Assembly (NCBI RefSeq): GCF_021789175.1
Contig: NZ_CP084560.1
Coordinates: forward strand, 2,418,001-2,482,000
Direction of reading: 5' to 3'
Length of the DNA: 64,000 nt
Origin: Arthrobacter sp. FW306-2-2C-D06B
GTDB taxonomy: Bacteria; Actinomycetota; Actinomycetes; Actinomycetales; Micrococcaceae
Shown here piece by piece: positions 26,113-34,317 of this stretch (position 1 is its first letter; each line of letters opens with the position of its first letter). Made by a program: the position numbers and the translations under genes. The notes under the pieces were generated by a model that was not told where the DNA came from, did not search any database, and saw only the letters and a program-made list of their open reading frames with translations.

Positions 26113-26667
26113 AGCGATGCGGACAACGATCCGCGTCTCAGGCACGGCCGCCTTCCTCACAGGACCATTGAGGGCCTTCGGTCCCTCTTCGACGCCGAGT
26201 ATTACGAGAAGTGCGGTCCGTGGAACCCCGACTCTCCCTACGGGTATTCGCCAGCCGATGTTCATGTCCTCGCAGCCAATAGTCTGGGCATCATCGGCCA
26301 TGTCGGATTCCAGAGGAGGCTGATCGACGTCGGCTCCATCGAGGTCCCGGTGGGAGGCACCGGCGGGGTACTTGTAGCATCTCGAGCGCGAGGGACGGGA
26401 CTCGGCACCCTGCTGATGAGGCGCGTGCGGGAGGCTATGCACACGGCTGGCGTGGATTTCGGGTACCTCGGCTGCCGTGAAGACGTGGCACCGTTCTATG
26501 AGTCCTGCTGGTGGCAACGGATCCGCACACGAGCGCGGTGTTTTTCACGACTGGACGGAACCACAGTGATCGAATCCACGGATACCCCGATCCTGATCTG
26601 CTCCGCCGCTAAACCCGTCGCATCGTGGCCCTCCGGTCCGATCGACCTTCGGGGAACACCTTGGTAG
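26113..26667 (+). pseudogene. GNAT acetyltransferase resembling AAC(2')-type enzymes, start codon lost
   Basis: The open frame follows a TAG at 26,110 and has no ATG, GTG or TTG until 26,350. Yet homologous-looking sequence begins at once: RTIEGLRSLFDAEYYEKCG, GPWNPDSPYGYSPADVH and GHVGFQRRLIDVG. The acetyl-CoA site (ARGTGLGTLLM), FGYLGCREDVAPFYES and the C-terminal PSGPIDLRGTPW follow. The layout matches the GNAT group that contains aminoglycoside 2'-N-acetyltransferase. Internal initiation at 26,350 would remove half the fold. It is probably a recently lost gene, unless a non-standard start is used. Confidence 0.65.
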
Positions 26668-26762
26668 AGCACCGAGGAATCACCGTCCCGGTGGGGGACC
26701 GATTTTCGGACACGAGCCTTGCTGCCCACAGGCTTCCCCTGGGAGAAGGTACCGTCGGCGAC

Positions 26763-27297
26763 ATGATGATTTGGATCAACGGAACCTTTGGCGTGGGAAA
26801 GACCACTACCGGCCAGGCACTTTGAGGCGCAGCCTGCTCTACGGCTATTTGACCCCGAAGCGGTCGGCTACATGCTTATGCACAGTCTGAAGGACCAGGC
26901 ATTCAGGGATTTCCAGGATCTGCCGGCCTGGCGGGCGCTGGTCCCAGCAACAGCTTTCGAAATTCGTCGGCATACCGGACAACACTTGGTGGCCGTCCAG
27001 ACCGTGCTGCGGCAGGACTATTGGTCAGAACTGAAAGCAAGTTTCAGTGATCTGGACGATCAGGTGTTCCATGTATTGCTGGACGCAGACGAAGCAACCC
27101 TCCGGAACCGAATTGAGAACGACCAGGTCGAGTTGTCCGCCAGGCAATGGAGGTTGGATCACGTCGAAAGGTACGCGGCGGCTCGGACATGGATGATCAA
27201 AGACGCTGACCTCGTCATCGACACGTCTTCTCTAGCGACTAAGGATGTTGTTTCCCGAATCGCCGCGTCTGTCCCCGCGGAACTCTCTGTCCACTGA
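26763..27297 (+). pseudogene. TmrB-like P-loop protein with single-base frameshift
   Basis: The frame begins MIWINGTFGVGKTTTGQAL (Walker A GTFGVGKTT) and stops at once at TGA. The other frame carries the rest: EAQPALRLFDPEAVGYML, FQDLPAWRALVPATA, HLVAVQTVLRQDYW and VFHVLLDADEATLRNRI. Removing one T from the TTT at 26,821-26,823 joins both parts as QALEAQPALRLFDPE with no other change. The protein would be about 176 residues, like the AAA/TmrB (tunicamycin-resistance-like) family. Either a real mutation or a sequencing slip; the neighbouring decay favours mutation. Confidence 0.72.
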
Positions 27298-27329
27298 CGC
27301 ACATCCAAAACCTGCGAGAGAAACCGCCA

Positions 27330-27496
27330 TGCCAGATACCCCGACGATTTGCGGACGAGCTTGGCGGCAATGGCCAGGTGGTACGTGACCGTGGTTTCAT
27401 TGACGCTGGCGGCCGCGGTGATTTCGGTGTGGGAATGCCCTGCCGGTACATCGGCACCCACTCAGGATCGGGCGCGGTGCGCTTCGTCTGGGTCAT
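27330..27496 (-). pseudogene. Remnant of a helicase-associated-domain protein (N-terminal piece, frameshifted)
   Basis: One frame reads TKRTAPDPEWVPMYRQGI from 27,496 and the next frame continues TEITAAASVNETTVTYHLAI. Together they resemble the N-terminal HTH part of Arthrobacter HA-domain proteins such as the one at 23,270. The piece is frameshifted and ends at the 3' end of the TmrB-like pseudogene, so the HA repeats are missing. Confidence 0.5.
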
Positions 27497-27512
27497 GCGC
27501 TTGCCAGTGTCG

Positions 27513-27680
27513 TCACCGCAGGGGGTCGTCCTTGGGCCGTCCAGCCTGCTTCAGCTCAGCGATCCGCAACCGGAGGAACACGATGACGAGGACCAGGGCG
27601 TATACCGCCAGTCCGGCCAGCACGATCGTAAAAATCGCGTACAGCACACCAATTACACCAAAGGCTGGACTTACATTCAC
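27513..27680 (-). CDS. Small single-pass membrane protein, 55 aa
   Basis: A minus-strand frame starting with GTG at 27,680 (G-rich site six bases upstream) encodes 55 residues: a short N-terminus, a long hydrophobic helix (LYAIFTIVLAGLAVYALVLV, continuing IVF), then a positively charged tail with RLRIAELKQAGRPKDDPLR. The topology (N-out or in, charged C-end in the cytoplasm) is that of many small actinobacterial membrane proteins without known role. Codon use is normal for the strain. It sits just upstream of the HA remnant and downstream of the defence-like cluster. Confidence 0.55.
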   Translation of the reverse strand: MNVSPAFGVIGVLYAIFTIVLAGLAVYALVLVIVFLRLRIAELKQAGRPKDDPLR

Positions 27681-27806
27681 TGGTTTCCCCCAATAGTCGT
27701 TAGCCCTAGGCTAGCGAACCAGTCCTCTCTTTTGTTGGACTGGCGATAGTGCCCTTGAAGGGCCGGGAACTGGCAGAAATCACCGCATGCTCAAAGCGAT
27801 ACGCTT

Positions 27807-29177
27807 CTACCTGATCCCATGCGGTCCGTGTGGACTCCAGCCGTCGAGAAACGGCACAAGGTCTTCATCGCGATAGTCTGCCAGAACGGGGACCTCGATG
27901 GGGCGAAGCAGGGGATCCTTGGCGTCGATGTAGTCGCGGGCCCATGCCAGCCAGGCCATCCCGCGATTGACCAGCTCTGCATCCCTTTCTGAGGACACTC
28001 TCGCCTCAAGGCCGTCCACGTACTTGCGCAGCATGCCGGCTTCTGCCCACGCGTCAGCCTGTATCTTGAGCTGCTGGGCCTTGTGGTGGTCCTGGATTCG
28101 CATGCGGGCGCGCTTCATGGCTGCTTCCCAGCGTCGCTGCGTGTCCTCCTCCTTGAGACGTGCTTGCTCGCGCTTCCACTCGTTTTCCAGATGTTGAATT
28201 TCGATCTCGCGAAGTATGGCCGGCAGGGCGCTGTCGAGTTGCTGCCGCTTTCCGTCGCGAAACCGTTCCCGGCGACCGTTAGTTGAATACTCCTGCGTCA
28301 ACTCCAGTTGGAACCGCCCCGTTGATACGAAATCGGTGTTGATGACCAGCGGCCGGGACTGGTCTCGAGGGTTGTATTTGGGAATGTATGGCCTTGCAGC
28401 GCCGCCGTTCGGGGGAAGTTCCCGCATTTCCAATGAAACGATGGTTGTACCGATCGTGATGGCAATGTCGCCCTCGAGAGTCGTGGTGCCACGGGAGTTG
28501 GTGCGTTTGTGGCTCGACGGCAGCGTGACCTCATAGCCGCGGGCAGCGCTTTCCGTGGCCAGCGCGTGCAGCAGTTTCGCAGCCCGGGCGACGTGCTCTT
28601 TCGACACCCCCCGTGTGCCGTCGCGGAACGCTTTGGCGACCGGGTGATATTTGCCCACCGTGTCCGGAATCGGGACCGGACGCCCGTCGACGTCATCAGC
28701 AAAATGACGCGCCCAACGTGCCTCGTACCGTGGGCTCTGCCACGACCCAACGCTCGTTATCTCGAGCTTGTAGCCTTTCGGGCGGAGGTCTGACTTCATG
28801 ACGTCACGGATCAGGGCATCGTTGGCTGCGCGGTGCGAATATCCGCCCTCGACCTCAAGGACTCCACCAGCGGCAGTGAGCTTCTGTATGAAGTTGTCGG
28901 CTTCAGATTGGTCGGTGTGGTTGTTGGCATCGGAGCCATCGATGCTCTTGAGCAGCTCCACACCCAGCTGGGTGATCGCGGCGGTCCAAGTCGGCCCCTT
29001 GCCTGTAATCGTGATGTATCGATCGTCCGCCAAGGCTCGGGCGGCTATTCGATGTGAGTAGCCTTCGAAGACACTACCCGGACAGCCGTCATTGACCCAT
29101 TTCAAAACTTTGGACTGTAAAACGCTGAGCGGCTTAGGGTGCTGCGGCAAAGGAATGTCCAATCCGAGTCGGTTCAT
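27807..29177 (-). CDS. Unknown protein with duplicated N-terminal unit and coiled-coil C-half
   Basis: A 456-residue protein that I do not recognise. Residues about 18-78 and 95-165 look like a tandem repeat: both contain GYSHR followed by A-x-x-A-L-x-x-D and an end strand rich in aromatic residues, suggesting two winged-helix-like units. The middle is beta-rich (LEGDIAITIGTTIVSLEMRE). Residues about 300-390 form a long charged helix (ENEWKREQARLKEEDTQRRW onward), probably a coiled coil. The end (DYRDEDLVPFLDGWSPHG) is acidic and aromatic. The small ORF at 29,174 overlaps its start by four bases. It is the last gene of the minus-strand cluster. Confidence 0.7.
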   Translation of the reverse strand: MNRLGLDIPLPQHPKPLSVLQSKVLKWVNDGCPGSVFEGYSHRIAARALADDRYITITGKGPTWTAAITQLGVELLKSIDGSDANNHTDQSEADNFIQKLTAAGGVLEVEGGYSHRAANDALIRDVMKSDLRPKGYKLEITSVGSWQSPRYEARWARHFADDVDGRPVPIPDTVGKYHPVAKAFRDGTRGVSKEHVARAAKLLHALATESAARGYEVTLPSSHKRTNSRGTTTLEGDIAITIGTTIVSLEMRELPPNGGAARPYIPKYNPRDQSRPLVINTDFVSTGRFQLELTQEYSTNGRRERFRDGKRQQLDSALPAILREIEIQHLENEWKREQARLKEEDTQRRWEAAMKRARMRIQDHHKAQQLKIQADAWAEAGMLRKYVDGLEARVSSERDAELVNRGMAWLAWARDYIDAKDPLLRPIEVPVLADYRDEDLVPFLDGWSPHGPHGIR

Positions 29178-29452
29178 GGCGTAGTAACCATGATCGACTC
29201 ATTCTTCAATGGATACGTATTTGCAGGACGGCATCTGGATCGAGGAAGGTTTGGGGTCACTACAGGTCCTTGGCCTTCCAGAATTCTAAGTTGTCCGACC
29301 GAGTCGCTCGGTCTTGGTGACAATTCGGCGATTTCCCGGATGCTCTGGGCGTCTTTGCCTACCTGTTCCACCTCACTTTGGCGGTATCCGATTCGGTAGG
29401 CGCACAGCAGAACGTCATGCGTGTCGTACTCATGCCCACACTTGTGGAGCAT
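29174..29452 (-). CDS. Possible small protein coupled to the gene at 27,807
   Basis: A 92-residue frame that overlaps the next start by four bases (ATGA arrangement). The first half is plausible protein (CGHEYDTHDVLLCAYRIGYR, VEQVGKDAQSIREIAELSPR, a helix-like stretch), the second half is proline-rich. It could be a real upstream gene of the 27,807 unit or chance. The rest of the 29,178-29,540 gap shows nothing. Confidence 0.35.
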   Translation of the reverse strand: MLHKCGHEYDTHDVLLCAYRIGYRQSEVEQVGKDAQSIREIAELSPRPSDSVGQLRILEGQGPVVTPNLPRSRCRPANTYPLKNESIMVTTP

Positions 29453-29540
29453 GCGGAAGCCTACCGAAGCTCACGACCTCCCGTACGAAGGCCTCACTTA
29501 GAACGAGTGACTCGGCCGTTCCTCCCCGCTGCGGCGGATC

Positions 29541-30377
29541 TCAGATCAGGTCGATGTGGGTGAACGGCCCCAGGTAGTCGTCGTGGAAGGGTAGCCCTTC
29601 CCAAGCTGGCAGGCGATCGGGCAATGGGTAGATCCGGGCGGTCCCGTCGGGGGTCACGTCCGTTGGCCGCAGCGGCTCCGGGGCGTGGATGACGACCGCG
29701 ACGAGATCCGCGATGCGGATGTGCGTCACCAAGGTGAGTTCCATGAGCCGTCGAATTCCATCGATCTGGGCCTGCGGACAAGACGCCGCATCCGGTGACT
29801 TCTGAACCCAGTCGAAGACCCCGTTCTGCTTGCGGACGCGGAAAAGGTGCACCGCGAATCGATCCGGGATGCTGGTTGCCAGGGCATGCCTGGAAGGCCC
29901 GTCGACGAGGAGCCTGAAGGGCTGTGACACATTCAGGTTGATTGCCGTCTTCGCGAACCACCGCGCCAGGATCGTGGCTTCGGCGTCGGTGATGCGCCCG
30001 CGACGCGGGCCCTGAGTCAGGACCGGCATGGCGCTTACCTCCAGCGAGGACATCCAGCCGTTGTTGCACGCGGCGCAGACCTCGCCGTTGAAATGGGAGC
30101 GCAGCGGGCGCTCTCCGCGTTCAGACGCGACGACGCCACCCAGGGGCATGCTGATGCGGATGGGATGGACCCGCTCATCCATGGCCCCGTGATGCTTGAG
30201 AAGCCACTGAGGGAAGATGTGCTCCTTCGACCGAGTCCCAGCGACTTTGTCGCAGAACCAGCAGAAGGGGACTGGCTCGACTACTCGGTGGGCGAGTGGG
30301 CGGCCTGTCTCCATCAGGTTCCGATCGAACTTCCGCAGTCTGTCAGGACCAACGGGCTGCCCACTATCTGAAGGCAT
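29541..30377 (-). CDS. HNH-type nuclease-like protein
   Basis: A 278-residue protein from the ATG at 30,377, whose first base is the last base of the upstream stop (TGATG), so translation is coupled. The N-terminal third holds an HNH/zinc module: PFCWFCDKVAGTRSKEHIFP (C-x-x-C and the E-H of the first H), then FNGEVCAACNNGWMSSLE (C-x-x-CN-N). This is the pattern of HNH domains with four metal-binding cysteines. The remaining 180 residues are unrecognised, with a possible all-alpha segment and a beta-rich end. HNH proteins with such tails occur in defence islands. Whether it cuts DNA or RNA is unknown. Confidence 0.72.
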   Translation of the reverse strand: MPSDSGQPVGPDRLRKFDRNLMETGRPLAHRVVEPVPFCWFCDKVAGTRSKEHIFPQWLLKHHGAMDERVHPIRISMPLGGVVASERGERPLRSHFNGEVCAACNNGWMSSLEVSAMPVLTQGPRRGRITDAEATILARWFAKTAINLNVSQPFRLLVDGPSRHALATSIPDRFAVHLFRVRKQNGVFDWVQKSPDAASCPQAQIDGIRRLMELTLVTHIRIADLVAVVIHAPEPLRPTDVTPDGTARIYPLPDRLPAWEGLPFHDDYLGPFTHIDLI

Positions 30378-30862
30378 CACTTCTCCTCTGCGATATGGAC
30401 GAACGGGGGCCTGACGCGGGATACGGCGGAGAGCTTCTCGTTTAGCCCCAAGATCGCGGAGTCGAACCATTCATCATCGATCCACAAGCGCCTGCCGGTA
30501 GTTCGACTGTTCCGCGTCTCCGAGCGGTTGAGCCGCTGCCCCTCATCCGGGTGCGTGGCGGGTCGGGCGCGCAGCACGTCGCTCCTGATTTCGGCGGCGA
30601 CGTAGAGCGCGCTGTACACCTCGGTCAGGTAGTCCTTGATCGGTCCTTCGTTGGCAGCCTTCGCGGCGTTCCTGACTGCGCCGGCGATTCCTGACGTCAT
30701 CATGGGCTCCAGCCTGTTCAGCACGAGGTCGTCTGGAAGCCGATCCGCGAGGCGGTGCAGATCACCGAGAATTGTCCACTCCATCGACGAGACGGTGTAT
30801 GCGACCTCGCCGATCCTCGCGAGGTACGACTGTTCGGGGAGCGGGACGCGTGATCGTTCCAT
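30377..30862 (-). CDS. Unknown helical protein between ATPase-nuclease and HNH genes
   Basis: A 161-residue protein starting three bases after the ATPase stop and overlapping the HNH gene start. It is predicted mostly helical: IGEVAYTVSSMEWTILGDLH, a long middle helix, and the motif SDVLRARPATHPDEGQRLNR. Similar 'DVLHARPAT...G.QRL' motifs occur in small actinobacterial proteins of unknown function. No catalytic residues are evident. Its place between two nuclease-type genes with almost no spacing makes it a likely partner of the GHKL ATPase-nuclease. Confidence 0.7.
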   Translation of the reverse strand: MERSRVPLPEQSYLARIGEVAYTVSSMEWTILGDLHRLADRLPDDLVLNRLEPMMTSGIAGAVRNAAKAANEGPIKDYLTEVYSALYVAAEIRSDVLRARPATHPDEGQRLNRSETRNSRTTGRRLWIDDEWFDSAILGLNEKLSAVSRVRPPFVHIAEEK

Positions 30863-30865
30863 TGG

Positions 30866-32839
30866 TCAGCTCGCCTTCTCTTCATTTTCAGGAAAGAGAT
30901 CCTGTGGGATGACGTCCCCGTGGTGTTCCATGAGGTACCGCCGGACGTCGTCAATGGTGGGGTCGTGTTTGAGGCTTTGTTGGTAGAAGTCGAGTCGCCG
31001 CCCTGCTTCGTCAAGTACCTCGTTCCACTTCTTGACCCACACGCGGTAGTTAACTGGTGAGTTGGGGTCGATGCGGGACTGGTCGAGGATACCGGACGGC
31101 CTGCCATCCTGGTTGATGTCCTTGCGTACGGAATCGTCGTAGTCGGTGACGAGGAGGACGAAATCCCATTCGGAGTTCATGTCCGCGAACTGCCTGTCGG
31201 CCACGACCGCCCGCGCGTATTTCTTGATTTGCGAGGCCTCCGTATCGGTGGCTCTTACTGCCGGGGCTTTGAGCTCGACAACCAGGTGGCGGATGCGATC
31301 GTGCTCCTTGGTCTTGGCAGACAGCATGAGATCCAGCCTGCCGGTGGAGCCGTCGGTGAGGCGCACGTTCTCTGCCCCTTTGGGGTCTCGTCCCAGCATG
31401 GTCAGATGCTGCCGGAGCGCGTGTGTGAGGCCGCGCTCGGAGAACATCATGTTGAACTGCTCTCCAAAGACCCAAAGCTCGCTTTCCAGCATTGTGTGGA
31501 GGTGCTTTCGTTCCTTCACGACCTTGGATGCGTCTTCGTCGAAGACCAGCATCCTCAGCGCCGCCAAGAAATCGAGGCGGTTGGTCACGCTCGTGTTAGC
31601 AGCAATGAGGCGGGAAAGCGACGAACGGGTCAAGAGCCGCGTCAACTGGTTCTTCTCGTCCATGCTCAAACCGACGAATTGGTCCAGTAGGTCGCCGACA
31701 CCGGCCGGATGCTGTTGCAGCGTCTCCTTGAGAAGCCCCAGCATCAACCGGCGCTGTTCCATCTTCTTCGGCAGCCGACGCCGTATTGCCGTTGCGACGA
31801 CGTCGAACGTAGCCTGTTCTACCTTCTGCTCCTCAGAGTCCGGGACGTTCTTGTAGGGGTAGGTTTCATCCTCCTTCCAGGACTCCACCAACGCCCTTCG
31901 CTGCTCATCCCGCCGTTCGTCGAAGTATGCCGTCAACCGGGCGTTGACGGCCTGCAGGAGAGCCGCGATGACACCAGGGTCCTGCTCCATCTGGGCGAGC
32001 ATCCATTCGCCGGCGTGTTCCGGCATCTCCGACCACATGATGTATGCCGCGTACCGGAAATCAGCTGCTGGCTTGGCCGGCAGATCGTCGACCGGTACTC
32101 CCTTGTCATCACACAGATGAAGCGTGCGCCCCTTGCCGCCCTTCCATTCAATGATGCGGAGTTCGGCTTCGTGAACCTTACCCTCGTGCTGCCAGGACAG
32201 GCTTACCTTGGTGTCGTTCTCAATCTCCTGCGCCGGGCTAATTGGGCGGTTGTCGTAGACCACTGACACATCTGGATACGAAATGAGGTAAGGAGCGAGG
32301 GCGGCGGTGATCTGTTCCTTTGCTCCATCCGAATCAAGGCGGTTCAGGTTATCGCGGCCGGTTGCCTCAAATTTCGTCCCGGTGCTGTCGGTGGTCTCAA
32401 CAGGCTCCGGCCCGGTGAAGTCGTTGCGATCAGGCACGGTGGCCGCAACCTCGGAACGGTAGCGCCGCCCCGTGGTGTCGCTGGCTACCGAGATCCAACG
32501 GACGCTATTGCCCAGGGCGAACGCGCGGAGTCGCCCCTGGCCTCGTTTACCGTGAAGCGGGCGCGCCTGCGGGCCCTTGGTAGTTTGAGCGCCGCGCTTC
32601 CACGAGTTACCCACCCATCTGAAGGCCGAGCTGATCTCATCCCGGCTGATTCCATGCCCGTCGTCTTGGACTGTGACGCCAATGACACCTTCTGCTTCGT
32701 TGCGAACGAGATCAACTCGGACCTCGTTCGCTTCCGCATCGAGGCTGTTCCACACGAGTTCGATGACCGCCTGAATGGGATTTCTCTCGTGCGCCAGTTC
32801 CTCGACGTGATCGGCTCCGGCCTCCAGTCGAATATGCAT
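30866..32839 (-). CDS. GHKL (Hsp90/MutL-type) ATPase fused to a PD-(D/E)XK nuclease
   Basis: A 657-residue protein from the ATG at 32,839; an in-frame extension to 33,013 is unlikely. The N-terminal GHKL ATPase shows E27-L-V-W-N31-S-L-D (N box), D60-G-H-G (G1) and GKRGQGRLRAFALG at 97-110 (ATP lid). A beta-rich transducer-like region and a helical middle follow. The C-terminal part has the PD-(D/E)XK pattern: GRLDLML with D503, then VVELKAP with E522-L-K524, then QIKKYARAVV. Both domains look catalytically complete. Similar ATPase or nuclease combinations occur in antiphage systems, but I know no named system with this exact fusion. It begins a three-gene coupled unit. Confidence 0.85.
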   Translation of the reverse strand: MHIRLEAGADHVEELAHERNPIQAVIELVWNSLDAEANEVRVDLVRNEAEGVIGVTVQDDGHGISRDEISSAFRWVGNSWKRGAQTTKGPQARPLHGKRGQGRLRAFALGNSVRWISVASDTTGRRYRSEVAATVPDRNDFTGPEPVETTDSTGTKFEATGRDNLNRLDSDGAKEQITAALAPYLISYPDVSVVYDNRPISPAQEIENDTKVSLSWQHEGKVHEAELRIIEWKGGKGRTLHLCDDKGVPVDDLPAKPAADFRYAAYIMWSEMPEHAGEWMLAQMEQDPGVIAALLQAVNARLTAYFDERRDEQRRALVESWKEDETYPYKNVPDSEEQKVEQATFDVVATAIRRRLPKKMEQRRLMLGLLKETLQQHPAGVGDLLDQFVGLSMDEKNQLTRLLTRSSLSRLIAANTSVTNRLDFLAALRMLVFDEDASKVVKERKHLHTMLESELWVFGEQFNMMFSERGLTHALRQHLTMLGRDPKGAENVRLTDGSTGRLDLMLSAKTKEHDRIRHLVVELKAPAVRATDTEASQIKKYARAVVADRQFADMNSEWDFVLLVTDYDDSVRKDINQDGRPSGILDQSRIDPNSPVNYRVWVKKWNEVLDEAGRRLDFYQQSLKHDPTIDDVRRYLMEHHGDVIPQDLFPENEEKAS

Positions 32840-33031
32840 GACCCAACCTTGCCACACGCCCGGCCCCTGCAGGCACACTGAAACGTCGCACCGAGGACTT
32901 TCCACTACGCCAGAATGAGCGTGCCCGACAACCGCTCTGCGCAGGCAGGCCTGGCCCTCCCTCAAGTGCCCATCATTGAGGGGCGTGTGGAAGAGAAGCC
33001 GACTCTGAGCCACCTTGCTGCCAGCGCAGCT

Positions 33032-33715
33032 TTAGCCTTCGCTCTCTGCCACTGGAGAGTTAGCTGTGCTGGCAGGCAATATGAAGCGGCCCGCGAACGG
33101 ATCTTCGGTGCGCCAGTGACTGTAGGCATCCGGGAGATCGCCCTGGGATGGAAGGTTCCCGGCAAGGGCGGGTGCGTTCGGCAGAGTATTCACAGCGGAT
33201 GCAAACAGGTCGGCGGCTTCTGTCAGATGTGTGGCAAGGTCGGCAACGAGGATGCCTGGGTGAACGTTGCCGTCGTGATTTGGAAGAAGCCACCGAGCCG
33301 ATGGGCCGGGGTGACCTCCCCAGGTGCAGTGCTGCTTGTATTCGCTGGGCCTGAAGCCCCCCGCCTGCCTCATCTGGCTTGGTCGGAACGACTTCTCGAT
33401 TCGATTAGTGGAGGCGTTTAGCCATCGCTGCCGCTGCGGCGGGTCGTCCCGGAATGCAGCCATCAGATAGTGAGCCTCGACGATTTGTCGGGTGAGCGCG
33501 GTGGCTGCGTACCAACGCTCACGGTCGAACGCGTCGGCCGCTTCTTGACCGAGTTGACCGACCATCTGCGCCACGAGCGCGACGGCCTCGCTGTCGTGGT
33601 CCTTCGTGGCCCATGAATCTACCCAAAGGCGTTGCCCGGCTTCAGCGAGCCAGTCGGCCGCGAGATGGCAGACCAGAGAACGGAGGTCACGCAGGCTGTC
33701 GGAGTCGCCACTCAT
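33032..33715 (-). CDS. Unknown helical protein, possibly HEPN-like/DUF5677-like
   Basis: A 227-residue protein starting with ATG at 33,715, four bases inside the upstream gene (ATGA). It is predicted largely helical. The segment RERWYAATALTRQIVEAHYL contains R76-x5-H82, a spacing seen in HEPN RNases, and later NRIEKSFRPSQMRQ and EYKQHCTWGGHPGPSA. DUF5677-type proteins show a similar R...E pattern. HEPN activity is only a hypothesis. It shares the minus-strand cluster and is coupled to the gene at 33,712. Confidence 0.6.
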   Translation of the reverse strand: MSGDSDSLRDLRSLVCHLAADWLAEAGQRLWVDSWATKDHDSEAVALVAQMVGQLGQEAADAFDRERWYAATALTRQIVEAHYLMAAFRDDPPQRQRWLNASTNRIEKSFRPSQMRQAGGFRPSEYKQHCTWGGHPGPSARWLLPNHDGNVHPGILVADLATHLTEAADLFASAVNTLPNAPALAGNLPSQGDLPDAYSHWRTEDPFAGRFILPASTANSPVAESEG

Positions 33716-34206
33716 TCCGAAGCACCGTCGAACCTCTCGAAGAACCACCCTGCCTGGTCCGGAACGATTCTGGCGAGTTCTTCCGACACCTCGAGGCCGT
33801 ACTCAGCCGCCAATTCCCCAATCTGGAAACCCGCAAGCCCGCGCAACCGACCGAGCGCCATGGACAGCGGATCGGTCCCCATCAGCCTGTAGCGCCGGTC
33901 CCAGTCGTCACCCGATGGACCGACTTCGTCCATGAAATCCCGGAACAGCCTCTGTAGCAGTTGGACGCGGCGGATCATCTCCGGTCCGATCTCAGGGTTA
34001 TCGAGAAGTTTCGAGAGTTCCTTGCGTGCGTGGTCAGCGGACCTGACACAGTGCTCCTCGATCTCTGCCGAGAAGTCCTTCCAGAGCATGCGGCGATCAC
34101 CCAGCAGGTTCAGGACTCGTCGGGCAATCTCCCGATCGTCGTCCCTGCGCTCCCACTGCGCCCCGCCAAAAGGAGCCGATACACCCGTCATCCGATACCT
34201 AACCAT
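33712..34206 (-). CDS. Unknown protein with TGVSxPFGGxxW motif (DUF6650-like)
   Basis: A 164-residue protein. The N-terminus has MTGVSAPFGGAQWERR followed by REIARRVLNLLGDRRMLW and EHCVRSADHARKELSKLLDN. I associate this pattern with a family sometimes labelled DUF6650; the label is from memory. The remainder is helical and acidic. No catalytic motif is visible. It overlaps the start of the next gene by four bases, so both are made together, and lies 111 bases after the AlbA_2 gene. Confidence 0.62.
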   Translation of the reverse strand: MVRYRMTGVSAPFGGAQWERRDDDREIARRVLNLLGDRRMLWKDFSAEIEEHCVRSADHARKELSKLLDNPEIGPEMIRRVQLLQRLFRDFMDEVGPSGDDWDRRYRLMGTDPLSMALGRLRGLAGFQIGELAAEYGLEVSEELARIVPDQAGWFFERFDGASE

Positions 34207-34317
34207 GTGGCCATCGTGCCTGAAAACGGAGACCGAAGCTGGACGACCCGCTAACTAGAGCGACGCCTTTCCAAACCGGAACTCAGCCTGCTCGCGCACC
34301 CACGCGGCAAGGTGCGA

